Assembly (NCBI GenBank): GCA_019914945.1
Contig: CM034112.1
Coordinates: 4,425,001-4,489,000, forward strand
From: Typha latifolia
Taxonomy: Eukaryota; Streptophyta; Magnoliopsida; Poales; Typhaceae
Reading direction: 5' to 3'
Length of the DNA: 64,000 nucleotides
Shown here: positions 32,190 through 46,047 of the stretch, in pieces
How the letters are laid out: every line of letters starts with the position of its first letter
Numbering within the stretch: the first letter of the stretch is position 1
Notes under the pieces: generated by a model
Told to the model about the DNA's origin: nothing
The model's input: the letters and a program-made list of their open reading frames with translations, nothing else
Databases searched by the model: none
Position numbers and translations under genes: made by a program

Positions 32190-34521
32190 GATTCTGATGC
32201 AGTTATTTTCTTTTGTTTGGCTATATGAACTGCACGTTACTGAATTGTTCAAGCACTGTTGACTACAGGTCCTGAGAAGAATAAGATGCTTTAGAGCCGT
32301 TTGAAATCTTTTTACAGGTAAGCAATGTTATAGCCATTTTTGTTTTAAGGTGGTCAAATAATCTGGAATGCATAGATGGTAGTTTACTGTGAAATCAACC
32401 TCCATAATTGGTCTGACCAGTCTTTTCTCCATCCAGAACCTACAAATATGTATACTAACGATTGGAAGAGTTTGATATCCAAGTCATTTAGCTAAGGTTG
32501 GCATTCGATTCATGGAATTAAAATTTCCACTAAAATGTGTCTCAGTTAGTGAAATATATCATCTTATCTTCTCAACAATGAAAATGAAAATATCTCAACA
32601 GGAAAGGAACCATTATAGAACACTTATTACATGTCCTATATAAAGATTCTATTTAACGATGACGTAATGTAGTCTAATCACATGGAAGGCGTAAAAGAAG
32701 GGGAAAAAAATCAGAAAATACCTCAGATTTGACAATGATGAATTAGGATATGATATAATATATAATTAAGCTAATCATGGCCTAGTTAATCATATCAAAA
32801 CTCAAAAAATTGCTTGATTTGTGCTACTAACCATCACAATTTACAGGTGGTGACCAATCAATCATTCAGATCATGTAACCCTTTTAGGAAGAGTAAGGCT
32901 CAAGTCACTTCGACAGGTCACCTATCCTGTAGGCCTTTGAGATTGGCGACTCCTTGTTAAGCATTGAAAAGGTGAACCCCCTTTGGTACCATCTGGATGC
33001 TATCTTAGTCAAATTCCTTTCTCATTCATTCTTTCTAATGTATTTCATGTCGAAGTAAAAGGTGGCATACCTTGGACATAACTGTATAACACATTTACCT
33101 AACAAGCTGACCGGTGATCTTATGTTGGTATAGGTTTCTATTGGATCTGGCAAATTATGAGGGTTAAGATCATGCAAAGCTACAACTTGACGGTGGACAT
33201 GTCTTGGAATCACAAAATACCAGTTTATGATGCAGAGCGGTATCCTGCAGCAATTTGTCTGGGAAATCATGCAAGATCAGTGAATCCATAATTTCATTTT
33301 GTCGAGTTATTAGTATTTATTTGTACAAACACATTTGTAAATCAATGACAAGAAAAATATTACCTAAATTCTGTTCTTTAAACACGAGTTGATATATTTG
33401 TATATGTAATGACTACAAGTCGGAATATCTAAATGCTATTTCCATGTGCATTGGTTGAGCAAGTTTTCTGACGTATATCTGACCAATTGATTTTTTTCCC
33501 CTAGATAGTTAAATGATTATAAGAGTTCAATTGATACAGATTAGACCTCAGATGTTGTATCTGATCAATCGATATACCACTTAGAAGCTTGCTGCTCCGT
33601 GATGATGATCTTTACTAAAGAAAGGTGAGTAGAACCATAAGTTGATATAAACAGCCATGTACAAGTCTTTTTTTACTTTTGATACAATTGAATAGCTGCG
33701 AATCCATGTGGTTTGTGGTTTAGGTGCAGTATCGAATGGCAGCACTTGTTCTTTGTTAAGAATCTGTTCAGTTTAAAAGAGCTGTGCACGAAGTGTGCTT
33801 CATTCGCATGAAGCATCTGAAGATCTTAAAATTTCACTAGATGGATCTTAATGCCATTACTCTGCTTCTTATACATGAAGACATGCCAAATGAGCAAGTG
33901 AAACGGCACAATTGATTTTGTAAAGATATAGGTCATTTGCCAAAGGGCGTCTACCACACTATTATGATAAGATTGTGCTGAAAATTGGCAAATTTTGGTC
34001 GATTAAAGTAAAACTGAATTATGAAAAGCATTTTGTTTTCATTTTATGGATTATAAGCCTGTAGTCTCTAATATATAAGGTTGCTAAGCTATCCCTCTCA
34101 AAATATAAACCAATGCAACGAGCTTCAATTGTATGTACATAGCGCTCTAATTAAAATTTTATTTAATATTAGATCCAAATAGCTCTAGTTAACAATTTAC
34201 GAAATATCAAATCCTAATATTTACGGGAAAATCAAATTCATCATCTCTGCGCTTTGACTCAATTCTCTATTATAATTTGGTTATTTATATTAAATTTGTT
34301 TACTTTATTACTTTTTTTTTGGTGAAAGTCAAATTCATTCTATCCCTACATAGTTACTGATCCTAAAAGGTGTCCCTAACTCTAATTTGCTTTTTTTCTT
34401 TCTTTTAGACAATGTTATTAAATTTGGTTAAAACTTTTAAGTACAAATACCCATTAATCTTATCAAATCATTTCAATTAATTTTTCCAACCATTGATGTT
34501 CATGGTTATTCCCATGCAGCT

Positions 34522-34836
34522 TTGCCATGGTTTTCCCCATTTATGTGGTTTTCTTTGCCTCCGTTAATCGCAGTCTGTCCCCTTGCTTTAGCTCATCTTA
34601 ACAAACTTTACACTACGGGTACGATGATCTATGCATCCTATAATGATCATCCAGAATCCATCACCCACATCCTTTTCGACTGCAATTACATAAGAAGAAT
34701 TTACGACCTGCTTTCTTCAAGACTGGGCTGTATCCCCCTATTATTAAGGAAAGGTCTTAAAATGTTGATTGCACAATCATTTGGTGAAAGATATAGAGGG
34801 AAAATAATAATAAATTTTTTAATTTCTATACACTAA
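34522..34836 (+). pseudogene. LINE-type reverse transcriptase zinc-knuckle remnant
   Basis: The frame includes SYNDHPESITHILFDCNYIR followed by RIYDLLSSRLGC. This matches the zf-RVT motif at the C-terminus of plant non-LTR retrotransposons (typically CxxCxxxxES..HLFF.C...R.IW). The first Cys pair is degraded (YASYN), and the rest of the reverse transcriptase is absent, so it is a decayed fragment. Confidence 0.7.
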
Positions 34837-34837
34837 A

Positions 34838-35865
34838 GTTGTGTTCATTTGTGGAATAAGAGTGGAATAGGCATAACTATTCTAATGTTTAGTTTAATAG
34901 AGTAATAAGTACAATTGATGTGACACAAAGTTGATATTAAAGTAACAAAGAATAATAAAATTATATTGAGAATTAGTGATGTTTTAAACCAAATAATAAA
35001 AATATCCTCAATTATATGTTAAAGTAGTGGTAAATAATATTTTTCTAAACTAATATTATATTTATTAAACTGCGGACTAAGATACTCTATATACTCACAC
35101 TATAAAGAAATAAGTATGCATTGGCAAAGTTATAAATATTGGACTGCCAATCTCATCACATGACTACCTATTCTTTAAGCTTACACAGCGTAAGGTTTCC
35201 TCGAAAGAAGCACGAGCCTCACGATATTCATTTCTAGTTTATAGAATACGCAAATTCAACCTCCGCCTTAATTACCCCTCCGGGGGCCACGGGCTCCATA
35301 TTGTAGGAAAATAACCTCGCATTTTTTATATAAAATAATGTATTAGATAAAGAGGCACTATGTGGTAATATGGAGCTATAAGCCCACATTTCATGTAAAA
35401 TAATCATATATTAGAAGAAATAAATAGATACTGTAGTATAATGCGAGGTTATAAGTCTGTATAGTGGCCAGCTTGTAAGCCGGGCTTAATATTTTTTTTT
35501 TACTTTTGCAAAATTTACTAGTTCAAAAAAAAATCTGAACTGTAGGTAAAATAACTAATATTTAAAAGAAGAGATATATGAGAGAAAAAACTTAAACTAT
35601 AGCTAAGATGACTGATATTTAATAGAAAAGATAGTAGAGAGAATCTCAATTGTAGCCGAGATAATGTATAATTAAATATATTATAATCTAAAGACAAAAT
35701 AGTAATTCTGAGTTATTATTAAATTATTTTTTAAAAGTTACATAGAATAAAATAAAATAAAATAATAAATCACTATACTAGAATAAAATAAAATGTTTAA
35801 TTACTACACCAGAATAAGTAGACTTATTATAGAATAAGCTTATTCCACAAGTGCACGAGGGTTAA
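34838..35865. mobile_element. 1-kb inverted-repeat (MITE-like) element
   Basis: Left end TGTTCATTTGTGGAATAAG; right end on the other strand CGTGCACTTGTGGAATAAG (16 of 19 identical). The interior is AT-rich and non-coding, with a two-unit tandem repeat (35319-35463) that includes AACCTCGCATT and its partner AATGCGAGGTT in inverted orientation. Target duplication not resolved. Confidence 0.6.
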
Positions 35866-36120
35866 CTTCGGATTTTCTATTAGGCATCTCATATTTGGAG
35901 AAATATTTAGAGCCCTGTCACCCTTCTAAGGGCTCCACTATTTTTAAAGCCTTTACCTCTCTGTTGCTGGTAATCTATACATTTCTCCTTCACTGCCCTC
36001 TCTAATTTCTGTTTCCCTTCTATCTGTATATCTTTTTCTTATATAATACGGTAGAACCCCTTTCTTCTCAGAAAAAAACAAAGAAAAAAAGGACAAGAGA
36101 CTCGAAGCATAAACCTCTGA

Positions 36121-36262
36121 ACATGTTTCGCCTTTTATTTCTCTTTTCCTTTTCCTTTCCCTTCTCTTTCTGGTGACCAAATAGGAGTCGCCTATGAACA
36201 TGTTTCCCCTTTTATTTCTCATTTCCTTTTCCATTCCTTTCTGGTGATCAAATATGAGTTGC
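36121..36262. repeat. Two-unit tandem duplication, 77-bp unit
   Basis: ACATGTTTCGCCTTTTATTT at 36121 and ACATGTTTCCCCTTTTATTT at 36198 start two CT-rich units, each followed by TTTCTGGTGA and CAAATA. Confidence 0.85.
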
Positions 36263-36627
36263 AGAACGTTTTCTTTCATATATATTAGCATATGGTAGTA
36301 GAAGGGGAGAAAATAAATCACAGGTTGTAGGTAAGGTCTATCAAAGCAGCTTCACTCGAATATATTCAACTGACTATTGTTTATACATTAAGAAACAGAT
36401 TATATGCTTTACAACATGGAAAGAGAAAGGCCACTACCCTACTTTGCCTTTCTTTGCTCCCTAAGAAGCATAATAGTATCTTTTCTTCCTACCTTCTTTA
36501 TCTACTTACATTTGAAATTCTTCCGCCTATATAACCTCGGAACACTTAATTTACAGGTAACCTGAGTGAAAAAAGAAAAGAAAAGATCATGGGTCAGCAA
36601 AAGATTGAAGGATCAAACATTGTGCTA

Positions 36628-39600
36628 TCAGCTGATATTACTCCTATGTAAGATGTGGAGACCTGCCCTTCGCATCCTTCCTTTTTCGATCATAGATAAT
36701 ATAACCTGTAGAGCATCCACTGCTTCTTCCACATTTGGCAATTCAACAATTGTATGAAAGAGTGGTGAAGAAGTAGGAGGACTCCACGGCCTATTCCTTG
36801 ACCCGCCTCTTTTGTGCTTGAATAATGTCTCTGCATTGCTTCCAACAATATTCACCATTTCCTCTGACCTATCTATATGAACAACACTCTCTAGATTCAT
36901 CTCGGTTTCTATCACCCATGCTGGATCAGATGGAACACCAACAAAATTTGCAGTGCCTAAATCTACCAAATAAGGGCACCAAACAACTAGAAGTAGCCTC
37001 TCACTAAGTATAACAAACTTCCCTGCCAGTTTGAGTGTTTTGCACATGACAAATGTCTCATCCTTGAGTCTCTGACCATCAGCCTGTAAAAGCATTGTCA
37101 CTCCAATAGCTTCTTCCCAAGAATATGGCATCAAAGGAAGCTCTCTGGCTAAAGGCCTGGGAAATCGGACACGGAAGCGATTGAAATGGTGGGGGTTACT
37201 CCTATTTCTGATGCTCTGAGCGGTTTTTCCTGTGGCTTCAAGAATACTAGCCACTGGCCTTGCCACAAGGCCAGCAGTTCCCATTGCTATTCCTGTAGGA
37301 ACAGATAAATGCATTTACTGAGATGTTAGAATTCATGAATTTCACTATATGACTACAACATGAAAATCAGTCACTAATGAGTAGAATTACCTGAGACAAC
37401 ACCAGGAAGACCATGCTTTTCAGCACCCCGGATTGGCGATTGGAGAAGACCCGTTAAACCCTGTAAAATGATGCAAGTAGATGAGATAACATCTCACCTA
37501 GTGTTAATCCATGAAAGTAATCCACATGTGAAGACCAAACGGAACTGAGAATTGAATTCTCCATATACCAATGGTTTCAACCCACTGCCTTATCTGGTTG
37601 CACAATAAGAATAGTGGATGCATGAAATATAGTATGGTATACTAATTACTCTGTTGAAATTCAAAAAAGTAAAATGTGAAAATAAATTTAATTGCATTAA
37701 TTTGGTGAAGGAAAAGCACTGCAAGAGGATTCAACGGCTATTGTCACACAATGTTCACTTGTATGAAACATTCAATTATACATGGTCATAGACTGGCCTA
37801 AAGAACAATATAATATTAAAGAGGATGATGATAGATGGTTTGAACTTTGAACAATTCACGAGCTCAACAATTAAATATTAGGACACATCTTTAAAAAGAA
37901 AACCTGAATTCCTCTTTACCTTTATTGACCTCATATAAAGATATCTTTCATATGTTATCTTCTCCAAAACCATTTCTCTAGTTGTTTTTTCTTGTATAGT
38001 ATGAAATGGCCAGCAATCATGTCCAATATACTAACTACAGATAAATCATAGAATTTACCTCTAGGAACCCATTTAAAACACCTTTTCCATGATGCTTCTT
38101 CTGTTCATCCATTTCAGAAACAGCCTGTTCGTCAAATGTAAAAGCAACAATACCCTGCAAAATAGAACAACTCATGATGCATTGGCAAAATCGAAACAAT
38201 TCTATGGCACAATCTAATGAAGAATTTGAATGTTACCTTGTGAGCAGTTTTACTGAACTGAGTAGTAGCACTGCTCATGGCATAGATAGTACTGCTGAGA
38301 AGGGTTTTTGAACCTTGAGCTATGCCAGTTAATAGTTCGGCAGGACTCTGCAACCACACTAGCTAAATGATTATGAAAGAAAAGTCACATGCTCCAGCAG
38401 AAAGGGAGAATGTTAAGGACCTGTAGAACTCCTCTACTAGAGGCAGATACAAAGTCTTTGAGACCAATTCCGACATTCCTTGCAAAACCCATAGGGTTTC
38501 CTATAACACCAGCAGAACCAAATACCTGCATGTTGATAATGTCTGGACTGTAAGAAAGAGAGAGCCCATAGTTTATGTCACACTGGCTGAACCAAATTAA
38601 TGAAATTAACAGAAACATTCCAAAATACTATATGACAACAATCATACTGCATTGTATATATAGTATCAGGTTTTACACAGGAAATATAAGAGAAAATTTT
38701 GAATAGATTACCTTGTTCATGTTGGATATAAAACATTGTAATTATATACACTAACAAGATTGTGAAGGAAAGGAACAAAAAAGAATTGACAGATATAAGA
38801 ACAAAGTGCAAATGCTCTCTTTGAAGAACCGATACGTATCGATAGTATCGGCTGTATCAGCCTTCCGTTTCGGGCAATTCGGAGCGGGGATCGACTAAAT
38901 CAGCCATATCAGCCGATCCATTTCGGCGATACAGATCAGGATCGTCCGATACTTGAATCCAGGAGATATACTGGTCAATTTTCCAGATTAAGATAATAAA
39001 AACATTAGATGACATCTAAGCTGAGATTAGCCCACCAATATCAGTTTACATGTCCTGTCTCTCTTTTCACAACTATACCTAGGCGAGAAAGCCCTCTGTT
39101 ATTGTCAATTAGGACCACATCTGGCTTTACTCAATATTGTCCACCTATGCCAAATGCCTCACAGAAATCTTTATCATTTTCATCCAACTAGGATCAGTTC
39201 AACTGAAGATCATGAAGAATAGCAACTCACATTTTGGTCCATGAAAATTGAAATTGCACTAATGTGTCTCTGTTTGAGGTTAGCACCATATCTGTAGGTT
39301 CAGCTAAATGGATCCTTTTTCCTCCATTCTTCTCTATTTAATTGACTTATATATATATTACAGAATAGATTGCAAAACATTTAAGATAACAATGAAATTT
39401 AAGAATTTCAAAAAAGCTTTGAACATAAGTCACAAAAACCTTAGCAAGTATGGTCATTTGCTAGGGCAATAACTCAGAAGAAATTATTGAGATGGGAAGC
39501 AAAATAAATGTTACTGTAAACATGTAATGAAGCAGGCAATTAAAACATGGTAATATAAGATAAATGAATAATTAACATGTTTAACATGTGTTTCACCTTA

Positions 39601-39743
39601 TACAGTTCATGAAGCAACTGCCTTGTATAATGTTTAGCAAGGATCTCTTGGACTGATCTCCAGCTAGCCATAAGATTTTCCATCATCAATTCCCCAAGGT
39701 GGACTTGTACTCCTTCAACATCAACAAGCGCCATCAAACCTCT
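36628..39743 (-). CDS. SHBY: VPS13/SHRUBBY exons 22-27: ATG2_C-like helices and PH-like C-terminus
   Basis: Six exons (39743-39597, 38525-38421, 38347-38237, 38154-38059, 37460-37391, 37292-36628) give residues 2296-2692 and the TGA stop at 36628-36630. LLHELYK joins VFGSAGVIGNPMGFARNVGI, then come amphipathic helices GIAQGSKTLLSSTIYAMSSA and GLTGLLQSPIRGAEKHGLPG. Such helices associate with lipid droplets and other membranes in VPS13 and ATG2. The last exon holds the plant SHRUBBY signature FPRPLARELPLMPYSWEEAI and a PH-like fold (GKFVILSERLLLVVWCPYLV). The final residues are GLHILHRSNIS. Confidence 0.93.
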
Positions 39744-42700
39744 CTGCAATGGTTAATCATGACATAAATACTGAAAAGTTATCAAATTGAAGAGGCACAT
39801 AAAGAATCACTATTTTCTAAAGACAATGTATTATAAGCAAGTTTCCTATGACATTTCCAAACTAAGATTTAACTAAAAAGGTGTATCATGGTTTGGATAT
39901 ATGGACTACACGTATTAGTATTGGCCAAGGCTGAACGAAGGATGAAACCAAGTTTTCCTTGATTTTAAGCCGAGTTACAGCCATATAGGCCCTGTATCAG
40001 CTGACATGCCCAACAAGAAAGATATAAGCCATATTGATGTTTCAAACAGCCCTTTATAAGTTTCAATATTTTTCTTGGTCTCTCCCTTCATGCATCTTCT
40101 TCAATAGTTTCCATGGTTTGGCCAATCCAAGGAAAATATGATGCTACAAAGCTCCAAAGAGGTAAGTCCCCTATCTTCTCTCTCCTTTCCTTCTGTTTAT
40201 TTCTCCCCTTCTCTCTCCCCTTTCTTTTTTCCTTTTCCTTTTATCACCGCTGGATCTCGCCTCTGTCGAAGAGATGTCCGTCAGGCTCCTCTGACAAAGG
40301 TGCCTTCCTGCTGCTACCTATCTCAGAGTTGACAACGAGTCAACAATGATGAGCATGGGTACTTACTAAACCTGGAGTTTGATACTGTTTCCGAGTATTT
40401 TTCACTCTTCATATTATGTTGCTACTACTTAGGCAAGTAATCAAAATTCTCCTACCTGCATTTTATATCTTTCAAATTTCAATAGAATTTAAGTTCTTAA
40501 AAAAGTAGCCCAAAACCAAAATGGCAGATATAATGACTGGAAAGACCAATACAGCCAATACAAAATCCCAAAGCAATTGTTTAAAGAAGATTAAGCTGTA
40601 AGCATATAAAAATTGGGATAATATCAAAATAGTAAATTTAGTGTCTACTTCCAACATGCATCTCATACAAATGCTTAGAACTTTGGTGAAACCTCTTGCC
40701 TAATACACATCTGAAATTGGTCGTTTGAGGAAGAGTGAGCATACATAAAACTGTGGATAATATCAAAATAGTATATTTAGTGTCTACTTCAAACACGCAT
40801 CTGGTACACATGCTCTGATGGCAAATCATGAAACTTCTGCTTTACCTAATGATTTCCAAAGATTGTCATGCCACAGGCATGGGGTGTGCCAACCTTGGCT
40901 CAACATGGAATGTATCATAGCACATGCCATGCCAAGCTAGTGCGGCTGACACACTAGATGGCCTCAATATGCCCAAGAAAACAATCTTTAAATCTTTTTA
41001 AGCCCTAAAAAGGCTAAAATAAGTTTTAGAAGCTAAATTCAAGTCTTTTAGCACTAGATATTATTGTATCACACACTTAGTATTTAAGTGGCAGACCTAC
41101 TTTGATCATATATTAATTAAATTCTGAAATTTGACGTGTAATTTGTACATGTCAACCACCAAAAGAAAAGGTATTAAAGGGATAAAAGAGACCTAACCTA
41201 AATCCGGTATCATTGAAGTTAGTAATTGCTAGGTACCTAGTGGACTAGTAGTATGGTCGGCATAAGGAATATCGATGTACTCCCACTTATAGTTGTTGGT
41301 ATCACTAGCATGATACGTATCAACCCATGCTGACTATGGTATCACTAGCACGATAAATATCAACTCATGCTGACTAGCATGATCCGTACTATTTTAGTTA
41401 AAGTTGGCAAGCTTAGGATTCACATTTAAACTTAACACAAAAAGGCATAAAAAGTAAAAGCAATCTAGTTCTCAGAAGAACTTCACTCATGATTTATAAA
41501 AAAAAAAAATTGACACATTTAAGTAAATAGGAAGGTTGTGGAAGTGACCTTACAATAGCTACCAATTATTAATCCATCTTACCCAGATTGATAGTTCTAA
41601 AATCATTATTCCCCAATCATACTCATCTTTATGAGATTTCATTGGGTTCTATTGAAAAGCTTTTAGATGTGGAGATAGATAAATCTACAATGCTTATGTA
41701 AATTTGTAAACCTAGCTTCACACAGGAATTTTGTTACAATTGGTTACTGATGGATGCTGTCGTAACTTTAATTTCAACATTACAATGTCATGGAATTGCT
41801 AAATTATAAGGGTAAGAAAAAGCAAACTGAAACAAATTGAACAAAGAGTAGCGCAAAAAAAATTCACAATCTGTTCCATGTCAAATGCTTCAGAGTGCAT
41901 AATATCTATCAAATATACTAAAGCACAACAGAATGAGAATTATGCTGACCAACTATAGAAGCAAAATGCACTTAGAACTACTAGAAAGCAGTCATTTTCA
42001 AGCAAAATAAAAAAATCCACCTGAATTGCAGTACTGCTGCTTTGATAATTAGTATCTATGTCTGATCCAACTTCACTCCTATTCATCCATGGAGTGCTTG
42101 TAAAGCTTTAAAAAATAACACAGGCCAGTTAGTGCAAGATCAAATTTAAATGGAGAGAAAAAAATTATATATTGATTGGTAAGGTAGAACACTAAAATAT
42201 GCAGAGATCTAGTTGCTCCATTATTGATGTAGCAAAAGCCAAGAAAACAATGACACTACCTAAGAGACAGCTTGATAGGAGACAATTCAAATGTTTCCAC
42301 ATATATCTTTTCCTGTCTTCTTGCTAAAAGGTAGATTTGTTGCCATGGAGCACCAGCAGGAACAACAGAAGGAAGAAACTGGCTGTCACTCTGCTCTTCC
42401 ATAAAGTCACAACCTCCTGACATGCTTTTAAAGCCTTTAGAATTTCTTTGCCAATCTTTCAGAGCATTTGTACGAAAGTTCCATGTCTGCGATTCAACAT
42501 CCTTTTCTGATCTTCTGTCATGTATCCTAGAAGAAGTAGCTCGAAAAAATTCGAGCAGACTCATAACAGCTCGTTCTTCAAGCTCGATGCACAAAGGTGC
42601 CACACTGCAATTGACTAATATCAGAAGTTTCTGCAAGTTGGGAACTCAACATGGCAAAAATACATATAATAATGAATAGAAGGAAAAGATTGTACCCTAT

Positions 42701-45700
42701 CTTTATATATTTATAAGAGACCAATTGCGTATCTCTAGTCCTCCATCTGGTAGCAGCTATGTGAATGACAGGTCGAGATGTACTGTCAGATGCATAATGA
42801 TTTAAATTGTCACTTTGTAATCTAAGCTTGTTTTCTTTACTTCTCAAAAAGTTCAAGGACCTTCCCACTTCATTATCAAATGACAGCAATATAGGATAAG
42901 GTGTATCAGAGAACTGATTGTCAATTTGCAGAGATAATATCTGAAATGAAATCTTCTGCTGATCCAAGCTTTGTGTTGCAACAATAGATGCCTCCTTTGC
43001 ACAAACGAAAAGTAATTCCTGGGAATATAGAAAAATAAGAAATTAACTACATACATGTTACATTGATTATGTTTCTTCCTGTAATCTTCTGAATTGCAAG
43101 GAAAAATGAGAGTAAGTATACCATACTAAAGTCATAGATCAAGTATCCTATGCACCTGTGGGTAAGAGCTTATCAACGATATCCCAATAAATGGCAAGTG
43201 TAGTGTAATCACTTCACTGAAATTAACATGATGATCCTGTTTCTGATCAATATCATTCCTTTCTTTGAATCCAAGGAAACCGATTTCTTTCATGTCCTTC
43301 AGGGTATGGTATCTTGAATCAGCAATACTCAGTACCTATTCATAAATGTAAAGAAGTCAATATAACATGATATAGGTCAACTCTAGTGTAGCTTTGGGTT
43401 ATAAAGAACAACCTTAATTGCTCCTTCAGCATGTACAAAGACACCAAGTCGTCTTTCAGGTTTCTGCAAACAAAATTAAGGTGAATCTTACAAACTAAAA
43501 GGCAATTCTCAATTAAAACTCATCTAAAATTAGCAAAAGCAACAAAAAAGACTTCTGCAATGCAGTTGATAAAACATGTCTGTAAAACACTAGTCATCTC
43601 TCGGCAATGAAAAGGTTACTTTCAGTTGTCCAGTAATGGGTACCATAAAATGCTTCATTCACTCCTGAAATCTCTTTAAACCACATAATTTCTCTCTTCC
43701 CAAGGCAGCAATCAGAAAACAATAAGAGTTTCATCCTTGGTTCTAACATTAACAGAAGCATGAAATAGGCTGGCAAGAGATAATGAAGATTTTCCTTTTC
43801 CCTGTTCAGTATGCTAAATATCAAAGGAGAGTAACTACCACAATTTAGATCATAGGTGCTTTAGATTGTGATCCTAGAAAGAATAATGATTCAGAGTCCT
43901 CAAGATAAAAGAATCAGGTAGAAAGTGGAAAAGACCTAAAGATCTTGACCCAAGTAGAAGATCACCTAACTTCAACTGACTGGAAATGGAAATATAACAA
44001 TCTTTTGATGTGGAAGAAGAGAGAGGTTTCCACTCAGACATCAACTTAGGCTTCACTAAAATTGAAACATTATATTGCATTATTGCATGAGAAACCATAA
44101 AGTCATAAACTGAAGGATACAGGTCATTTATTTGTTTGATAGCTGTTGTCTGTATGCACTACTGCAGGCATAGTCAATCTGACGACTTGGCAGCATAGAT
44201 TTGTACATCACAAAGACAAGTTTAAATTCAAAAGGCATCGGCCAATGAAGGTCTAAAAGACAACATATAAACAATAATAAACACAAAATACAGGGTGTGA
44301 TTTCCAAAATATTTAAAATGTAACACATTATTTGTAGATTTTCCAAACTATTTACATTTATAGAGGAAGGAATATATATTTCTTGACTCGATTTGATTAA
44401 ACAATGTTAGGACTTAGGATAAATCTAAAGAAGAGTCATTTTTTGCACGTTCTTCAGATGATAGATTAATCACTTTAAAATTACCAACAAGGTAAGGCAA
44501 ACCACAAATAATGCAAAATTTGTATGGTGTATTTGTAAATTTCCCTATAATAATTATGTTGTGCATATGAACTAAAATATAATGTTACAAGTGTATTGCA
44601 AAATATTTCAAGTGAGACTTTCACCAATCAAATCCAACTCCAATCCTAATGAGGTGGTCAGTGATGGTCACAAGAGTCATAACTAATGAGTTTAATGCCA
44701 TAGGTTATTTACACTTTTAACTCCTCAACTATAGATCATTTCACTTTTCCATAATTATCTTTTGTTTTCTACAACTTGACCTCCTCAACTATTCAAAATC
44801 ATCAAATAGGTCCTTTCATTATTCTGTCCTTTTGATTTCTAGTGGAAATTGTCACATGCCATGGTGAATTTTAACCATCCTAAAACCCAAAATGACATGG
44901 TTAAGTTGAAAATTAGATTCCATCAGGTTGTATTCAGTCATTGGATTTAAATACCAGCTGTGAAGGAGACTACGTCTAACAAACAAATCAGAGTAATGAT
45001 CAACTAATAGTTCTACACTTCATTGCATAGTTATCTGCTTCGATTGTAAGATAAATAATGATCCTCTTAAGAACTTTTATAGATTTAAACTCATACGAGC
45101 ATGATAACTTAACGAGAAGAGGAATAAAAATTAGAACTCTTCAATTTTCACAACCTAATAATTGATAATTGAGCGAGTGCTCCAGGTTAGTATCTGAAAT
45201 GCTCTCTTAGTCAGTTTATTTGAATGATTACATTTCAGGGGACAACTTGTTGCCATCTTAAAATTTAGGCAACCAGTCAAAGTGCACCATTCAAAAAGAA
45301 AAAGATTATCCCATGACATGTTTCAAGAGAAATGTTAACTGAAAAAAAAAAAATTGTTAAAGAGGTGCTAGTGTGAAGCAGGCAAAAATATGATTTGGGT
45401 ATTTGCTTAACTGTATAATCATCAGAAGCTGTTTGCGACATCCCATAGCTTCATAAATTAAAATTACTTAATGAATACCTCTGATGTCGAAGGAAGGAGC
45501 ACATTCATGTACTCATATACATCATCAAGACTGTACATACCCAAAATTCGCTCGCCCGGCACCTAGTACACAAAATGAGAGACTACTCATATGGACAATG
45601 AAGATAAAATAACAAATCTAAACTTTGCATACCTCAATTACAAGCCGATGAGGGTAACAAGGTTCATCCCAAGCATATTGGCATGACGTGTAAGGATACA

Positions 45701-46006
45701 CAATTGTTTCAATGGATTCACACCTCTGTTGATAAATCCGCAGTCTCTGAAAAATTAAAAAACAAGAAATCAACAAGATAGTCTACAGATAAAGAAATGT
45801 TATAAATAAGCAGCTTATGATCATTACTTCAGTAAAAGATTAATCACTATGAAATGCTGATTCAAGTAAAGGTCTATCTGTGCAACTCTTACAATCGACT
45901 TTAAGCTATTTACCAAGGATTCTAGTTTCGGCCGATCCCGAGTGGGATCGGCTGGTTTCGGCTTGCAGCAGCAGCAGACAGCTGCTGTGACAGCTGCAGC
46001 AGCTGT

Positions 46007-46047
<41 letters not shown>

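Larger units (their letters stand above)
32190..36627. other. Intergenic region between convergent VPS8 and VPS13 genes
   Basis: 4.4 kb that should contain both 3' UTRs. Beyond these I find a LINE zinc-knuckle remnant (34522-34836), a 1-kb inverted-repeat element (34838-35865), a tandem repeat inside it (35319-35463) and a CT-rich tandem pair (36121-36262). Bases 32300-34500 show no gene or repeat I can name. No complete poly(A) signal can be assigned with confidence to either gene. Confidence 0.7.
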
